IMG/VR virus record: IMGVR_UViG_3300027917_000038
Span: 1-64,000 of that record
DNA: 64,000 bases
Origin: a virus
Direction: 5' to 3' (one strand)
In this document: in pieces, positions 59,832-64,000 of the stretch
How the letters are laid out: every line of letters begins with the position of its first letter
Numbering within the stretch: the first letter of the stretch is position 1
Notes under the pieces: model-generated
Databases searched by the model: none
The model's input: only the letters and a program-made list of their open reading frames with translations
Told to the model about the DNA's origin: nothing
Program-made: the position numbers and the translations under genes

Positions 59832-60101
59832 ATGTCCGAAGAATACATAAAAATAGTGAGTCGCACACATCAGATCTTTCGAAGTCGGAGCATCAAATTC
59901 ATCACAAACGGCGAAGTAGTCGACACCATTCCTGTTCCAGATGAGCAAATTGTATGTGACGCATGCAATGCAATGATTCTGGATCAGGAAATCAAGCTTT
60001 TGTGTTATATTGATGATGGAATTGAATATGTGTGGGGAGCAATTTGTGATAAATGTCACAAAAAATATCACTCAAAATTAAAAGTGGTGCATGATGAATA
60101 A
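59832..60101 (+). CDS. Zinc-binding protein
   Basis: 89 aa. IVCDACNAMI and AICDKCHKKY give two CxxC pairs 28 residues apart; beta-rich. Unlike its neighbours it uses several GC-rich codons at the start. Confidence 0.55.
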   Translation: MSEEYIKIVSRTHQIFRSRSIKFITNGEVVDTIPVPDEQIVCDACNAMILDQEIKLLCYIDDGIEYVWGAICDKCHKKYHSKLKVVHDE

Positions 60102-60543
60102 AGGGTATATTATAATACACAAAAGTCCTCTTAAAGATGACATGGAAAAAATGAAAAGTAGAGATCCAGACCTTTACAAAATGATGGCTGATACATTTAA
60201 ATGGAACTGTAATTCTTATCCTCAATCTTATGATATTCTTGTAAGAAGGTTTTCACGTAAACTTCAAAAAGAATTAGAATCAATGTTATATCAAGTTGAT
60301 TGTCCAGTAGTACCTCGGTATTTAAGAAGACATCCATTTTATAAATATGTTGGTTCCGAAGATACTGGGCATGTTGATTTTATTAATGAAAGTGTTGGAA
60401 GATTAATAGGTAAATTAGAAAAGAATGGATTTAAAACAATAGTGGTTGAAGATGACTTATTCGACAAAATCCAAGCAAGAATTAAGAAACATCGCAAAGA
60501 AGATGTACAAAGGAGAAATATTAACAACACTCCAACTCAATGA
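60091..60543 (+). CDS. Protein of unknown function
   Basis: 150 aa, basic, helix-strand mix; start ATG 60091 or 60094. Overlaps the next gene at its end. Confidence 0.5.
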   Translation: MMNKGYIIIHKSPLKDDMEKMKSRDPDLYKMMADTFKWNCNSYPQSYDILVRRFSRKLQKELESMLYQVDCPVVPRYLRRHPFYKYVGSEDTGHVDFINESVGRLIGKLEKNGFKTIVVEDDLFDKIQARIKKHRKEDVQRRNINNTPTQ

Positions 60544-60814
60544 AAGTGAAATTGATACTGTTTTTGGAATGATGAAATTATTTCACTGGGACAAAACAAG
60601 AGAAATAATGGAACACGGTCTTGGTTGTATCTATGGACACATGAAAGATGCCGCTCCAATGCATTGTAATGGGCTTCCTATGTTTTTTGCTTGGCAATTT
60701 CTTGATAAACCAGACACAAAAAAACTTATTAAAATTTATAACAAATTATTAAAAAAGATGCGTAAATATGACAAAGGAAAAAGATGTGGAGAAGTTTTTG
60801 GAGCAGCTGAGTGA
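60503..60814 (+). CDS. Protein of unknown function
   Basis: 103 aa from ATG 60503 (a start at 60446 would overlap the previous gene by 98 nt). Helical, with HGLGCIYGHMKDAAPMHCNGL in the middle, a His/Cys-rich segment. Confidence 0.5.
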   Translation: MYKGEILTTLQLNESEIDTVFGMMKLFHWDKTREIMEHGLGCIYGHMKDAAPMHCNGLPMFFAWQFLDKPDTKKLIKIYNKLLKKMRKYDKGKRCGEVFGAAE

Positions 60815-61106
60815 AGAGGAACTTGAACAGATAGACAAAGGAGAATATGTAGGTAACGTATGCGATGATTGCATAGACGAAAAGCGTAAAAAAGTAAAAC
60901 ATGATTACAAAGCTGGAGATTATGTTAAATGTGAATTTGAATCCTCTGATGATAGAAATGAATACATGTGGGTTTTAATTGAGGAAATAGATGAAACAAC
61001 CATCACTGGAAGATTAGACAATGATCCAGTCCTCGTACATCAAATAAAGTGCGGAGACACAGTAAAAATAAATAAGGATAAAATAGTACAAGTAATATAT
61101 ATGTAA
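60768..61106 (+). CDS. DUF2314-like protein
   Basis: 112 aa. The C-terminal half, NEYMWVLIEEIDETTITGR, DNDPVLVHQIKCGDTVKIN, has the order of DUF2314 (MWV...G.L.N.P...K.GD.V). N-terminal CDDCIDEK may bind metal. Function of the family is unknown. The next 230 nt carry a structured RNA. Confidence 0.65.
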   Translation: MTKEKDVEKFLEQLSEEELEQIDKGEYVGNVCDDCIDEKRKKVKHDYKAGDYVKCEFESSDDRNEYMWVLIEEIDETTITGRLDNDPVLVHQIKCGDTVKINKDKIVQVIYM

Positions 61107-61108
61107 GA

Positions 61109-61312
61109 GTTCACCATCCAGTCATTTTGGGGAACATACATCATGAGTTTCATTTTATAAGTGAAGAACAAAACACTTTTGCTAAACAAGAGATAGATGG
61201 GTTTGGGTTGCTACATACAAAGCCGTCTTCACTTATTATACATTTCCAGCAATCCAAACCATTATCTCAAACGGTATAATGTTACACGTTTCGTGTGCAA
61301 ATGTAAGCGTTT
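61109..61312 (+). ncRNA. Structured RNA with two interleaved long stems (candidate pseudoknot)
   Basis: In a 231-nt gap without genes, ATAAGTGAAGA (61157-61167) pairs with TCTTCACTTAT (61226-61236), 11 of 11, and GGTTTGGGTTGCT (61200-61212) pairs with AGCAATCCAAACC (61248-61260), 13 pairs with one G-U. The order A-B-A'-B' is that of a pseudoknot or of a switch. Flanking stems: GTTC/GAAC with CCA/TGG (61109-61135), AAACG/CGTTT (61269-61312) enclosing ACACG/CGTGT (61284-61296). It precedes the MoxR-like gene by about 25 nt, so it may be a leader control element or an independent RNA. Confidence 0.6.
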
Positions 61313-61337
61313 AAAACAACGCAAGAGGTAAACCTAA

Positions 61338-62201
61338 ATGAAAAATGTAAAAAATCAAGTAAGATATATTCAACAATATAACGAATTCAATCATTTAGTA
61401 AAATGTATTGAAAGTGCTCCAACTGGAGAAACATTTGGCATCCTATTAATAGGGCCTCCGGGCACTGGTAAAACTCTCTGTGCAATGGATTTAGCACGAC
61501 ATTATAATTCTAATTATATAGTTGTAGATGGAAGTCCACAAACAGACCGAAGAGATTTGGAAGGATGCTGGGAAATAGTTAAAGGAAATACAGTTTTTAA
61601 TAAAGGGCCTCTTTACCAAGTAATAGAACAGGCAAACAATGAAGGAATAGCTTTCTTAGTTTTTAATGAACCAAACGCGGTAAATCCATCGGAACAAATT
61701 AGTTTTAATGCACTCATGACAGAGAATCATATTAACTTGCTTAGCAACGCTGGTAAAAGAATTGAAATTGAACCACATGCTAAACTTATTGTAATAGGAA
61801 CTATCAATTTAAATGTTCTTGGAATAAATGATCTACAAGAAGCATTTGATGATAGGTTCCTTGTTAATTGGGAATTTGAATACCCAGCAAAAAAGAAAGA
61901 AGCAGAAATAATAAAAAAAATGGCTGGTTGTTCAAAATCTCTTGCTGAATTAATTTCTGAATTGGCATACCAATTGAGAGAAGCAGCAATGAAAGATTTT
62001 TCACTTAAAAAACCCTTTTCAACAAGACATGGTGTAAATTTTGCCAAAATGATTTGGGCAATGAAAAGGAAATACATAAGAGAAAACATCCGAACAATGA
62101 TAGTTAGCAAAATAGCAAAAGAGAAAAGAGAAAAGGAATTCATTTCCCAAATTTTAGATGGATTGGACTTTAAGAAACGATTGTGGGATATATTAAAATG
62201 A
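61338..62201 (+). CDS. MoxR/CobS-type AAA+ ATPase
   Basis: 287 aa. Walker A GPPGTGKT (39-46), Walker B FLVFNEPN (about 107-114, with Asn in place of Asp), sensor and arginine-finger-like region (IVIGTINLN, DDRFLVNWEF). This is the MoxR/CobS type that pairs with VWA proteins. The partner follows at once (ATGA overlap). Such pairs act as chaperones remodelling metal centres or protein complexes; in a virus the target is unknown. Preceded by the structured RNA and a ribosome site AAGAGGT. Confidence 0.82.
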   Translation: MKNVKNQVRYIQQYNEFNHLVKCIESAPTGETFGILLIGPPGTGKTLCAMDLARHYNSNYIVVDGSPQTDRRDLEGCWEIVKGNTVFNKGPLYQVIEQANNEGIAFLVFNEPNAVNPSEQISFNALMTENHINLLSNAGKRIEIEPHAKLIVIGTINLNVLGINDLQEAFDDRFLVNWEFEYPAKKKEAEIIKKMAGCSKSLAELISELAYQLREAAMKDFSLKKPFSTRHGVNFAKMIWAMKRKYIRENIRTMIVSKIAKEKREKEFISQILDGLDFKKRLWDILK

Positions 62202-63958
62202 GTGATCCAAAGTTATTAAACAAAACAACAAAAAAAGCGCTGAATGATGTAGCAAAAAGAATTTCTGGGAATAAAGAAATAACATTACGCTTTAGTGGAA
62301 CTTATGATGTTACGGATGGTCAGAAAATTACCATACGAAGAGACGCAGAAAAAAACCTTCGACTAAGCCAAGGACTTGTGGCTCATGAAGCAGGTCATAT
62401 TGGCTACGGGTCATTAGGAAACATTATTAAAGAACTAGTATTTCATTTAACAAACAAATATAAATTGGATGAAGAAACTGCTCGTTCTTTAATGAACATG
62501 GTTGAAGACGCAAGAGTAAATAAAATAAACAATAGAGTTTTCCCTGGTTTTTATCGTTCTCTTAGAGAATGGTTTTATATGAATGTGTTGCCAGAAATAA
62601 GACAACAATCTTTCCATCCATTGCTTCGTGATATAGGACTATATTTTGAGGATTTTGATTGGACATTTAATAATGCGGAACATAAATTAAATGACGAACA
62701 ATTGGATTTAATTGAAACAGCAAAACTAATTTCTGATAAGTTTATTTCACCAGCATCATCTGTTTTTATTTGTAAATTACTTGCTGAATTGTTTAAGAAA
62801 AAACAAGAAGAAGAGGGTGGGAAAAAACAACGACCTTCTCCTTCTCCATCAGCAGACGCACGCACAGATCCATCAGCATCACAAAAAATCTATGACCCAA
62901 ATTTTAAGAAATCACAGGAATATAAAGATGACTACAAATTCATGCAAGACATGAACAAAATGTTGGATGAAGAATTCAAAAAATTGATAGAACAATTGTT
63001 AAAATTAGAGGCTTGTGAAAACGAAGACAATAAAGAATGTGAAGGGTCTATACAACGCATGAGAGACTTTCTTGAAGAACAAGAAAGAAAATTAAGCAAG
63101 TACATACAAGAAGTTATGGTAACTAGAAGACCTTATAGAAAAATAGAAAGACGATATTATTGTAGGAAGGCTAGAGACTTAGAAAAATATCCACCAACAG
63201 CTCTTGAAATAATGAGTGAATATAAAAGGGAAATAGAAACATTAAAAAGATACTTAAATTTATTGGAAAAGAAGTCAGTTAAAAAACAAAAATTTGGTAG
63301 GTTAAATAACGACTGGATGAAAGCAATTGTAGGAGATTATGAAAAATGTTTCTCAAGAAAGAGGTACGAAAGATTACAAAGATTAACTCTCTTAATAGAT
63401 ATTTCTGGAAGTATGACTGGCCCAATGGATGAAGGCGATTATGAAAGATGTCACAAGGAATCAAGAAGACATCTTTCTAAATTATCAGTAGCAAAAATTT
63501 GTTCTGTTATTTTTGGTGAAATATTTAAAGACTTTTGTGATTTAAGAATTGTTCTTTTTACTGGTGTAAAAGATGTTGTTCATCATGTTATCAAGGATTT
63601 TAAAGACACGGTTCATCCACGCGATTATGATGAATTTGGATATGATCAAATGCAGGGAGAAAATTTAGATGGATTGTCTTTAATATACGAGGCAGAAAAA
63701 ATAGGGAGCGATGGAATAATTATTATTGTTTCAGATGGATACCCAGCAGGAGATTATTATAGTCTTGGAGACGCTATTACAGATGTTAATAGAGCAAGAA
63801 AACTGTGTAAATTTATTTTTGCCTTTAGTATTAAGGCACGAGGAGATTATTTAACAGATATGTATGAGAAACATTTTATTATTGTTAAAGATAAAGAGGA
63901 ATTTAGAGAAAAGCTTCTTAAATTTGGAAGAATTTTAATGGAGCAATATTTAAGATGA
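62198..63958 (+). CDS. CobT-like VWA protein with HExGH metalloprotease-like motif
   Basis: 586 aa from ATG 62198. AHEAGHIG (near 64-71) is a zinc-protease-type motif followed by MVEDARVNK, the conserved pattern in CobT/VWA partners of MoxR ATPases. A central Lys/Glu-rich region links to a C-terminal VWA domain with DISGSM (MIDAS DxSxS, about 401-406), and DGYPAGD. Together with the ATPase it forms a two-protein AAA+/VWA machine. Proteolytic activity is possible but not shown. Confidence 0.82.
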   Translation: MSDPKLLNKTTKKALNDVAKRISGNKEITLRFSGTYDVTDGQKITIRRDAEKNLRLSQGLVAHEAGHIGYGSLGNIIKELVFHLTNKYKLDEETARSLMNMVEDARVNKINNRVFPGFYRSLREWFYMNVLPEIRQQSFHPLLRDIGLYFEDFDWTFNNAEHKLNDEQLDLIETAKLISDKFISPASSVFICKLLAELFKKKQEEEGGKKQRPSPSPSADARTDPSASQKIYDPNFKKSQEYKDDYKFMQDMNKMLDEEFKKLIEQLLKLEACENEDNKECEGSIQRMRDFLEEQERKLSKYIQEVMVTRRPYRKIERRYYCRKARDLEKYPPTALEIMSEYKREIETLKRYLNLLEKKSVKKQKFGRLNNDWMKAIVGDYEKCFSRKRYERLQRLTLLIDISGSMTGPMDEGDYERCHKESRRHLSKLSVAKICSVIFGEIFKDFCDLRIVLFTGVKDVVHHVIKDFKDTVHPRDYDEFGYDQMQGENLDGLSLIYEAEKIGSDGIIIIVSDGYPAGDYYSLGDAITDVNRARKLCKFIFAFSIKARGDYLTDMYEKHFIIVKDKEEFREKLLKFGRILMEQYLR

Positions 63959-64000
63959 AATTCATTCATAAAGTATTTCTTACAGCAAGATCTAAAGAAG
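63955..64000 (+). CDS. Start of a gene cut by the window edge
   Basis: ATG at 63955 overlaps the preceding stop (ATGA) and the frame is open to the end (15 codons, MKFIHKVFLTARSKE). Continuation of the same operon; product unknown. Confidence 0.5.
   Translation, partial: MKFIHKVFLTARSKE

Noticed and set aside
1-64000. Integrase, attachment sites or insertion sequences
   Set aside because: No recombinase motif or terminal repeats were seen; the tRNA-like elements are not bordered by repeats suggesting integration.

Overview
The window is a 64 kb piece of a low-GC, tightly packed virus genome: a tailed virus (Caudoviricetes) with a contractile, myovirus-type tail. The host is most likely an archaeon. 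The evidence is TATA boxes about 26 nt upstream of start codons with almost no leader, an archaeo-eukaryotic primase, an XPF/ERCC4 nuclease, an XPD-like Fe-S helicase, and a small protein that matches ribosomal protein eS30, a family found in archaea and eukaryotes but not in bacteria. From general knowledge of its distribution, eS30 favours a TACK or Asgard host over a euryarchaeon, but this is inference only. Internal genes in operons use strong Shine-Dalgarno sites (GGTGA, GGAGG). No integrase or CRISPR array is visible, and the DNA polymerase, if the virus has one, lies outside the window.

Layout. 1-9600 (+): replication and repair genes mixed with small zinc-ribbon and unknown genes, including a deoxyribosyltransferase-like enzyme, a sulfotransferase, a Cas4/RecB-like nuclease, an AEP primase, an ERCC4 nuclease and an Fe-S SF2 helicase. 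9645-13464 (+): two GT4 glycosyltransferases, an HTH-phosphoesterase and a leaderless small gene. 13632-42887 (-): one long late block. Read in transcription order it runs terminase, portal, prohead protease/scaffold, decoration protein, major capsid protein, connectors, sheath, tube, tail chaperone, tape measure, hub and spike, PAAR-like tip, gp25/J baseplate, fibres and spike, a holin-like membrane protein, then a virion- or cell-surface modification cassette (glycosyltransferases, sulfotransferase, epimerase, radical SAM, methyltransferase).

42888-44578 is the divergent control region. It holds a leaderless ribbon-helix-helix regulator whose TATA box sits in a palindrome, two copies of a hairpin repeat, and a sharply bounded block of about 680 bp saturated with GATC that also contains a small gene. 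It is the best candidate for a replication origin or master switch.

44579-64000 (mostly +): early or accessory genes, mostly small and unknown, with an 830-aa orphan on the opposite strand. Three tRNA-like elements (51.6, 52.7 and 53.9 kb), the viral eS30 (58.2 kb) and a strongly structured intergenic RNA with two interleaved long stems (61.1-61.3 kb) lie here. The structured RNA directly precedes a MoxR-type ATPase and VWA/metalloprotease pair. The idea that the RNA elements and eS30 form a translation-takeover module is inference.
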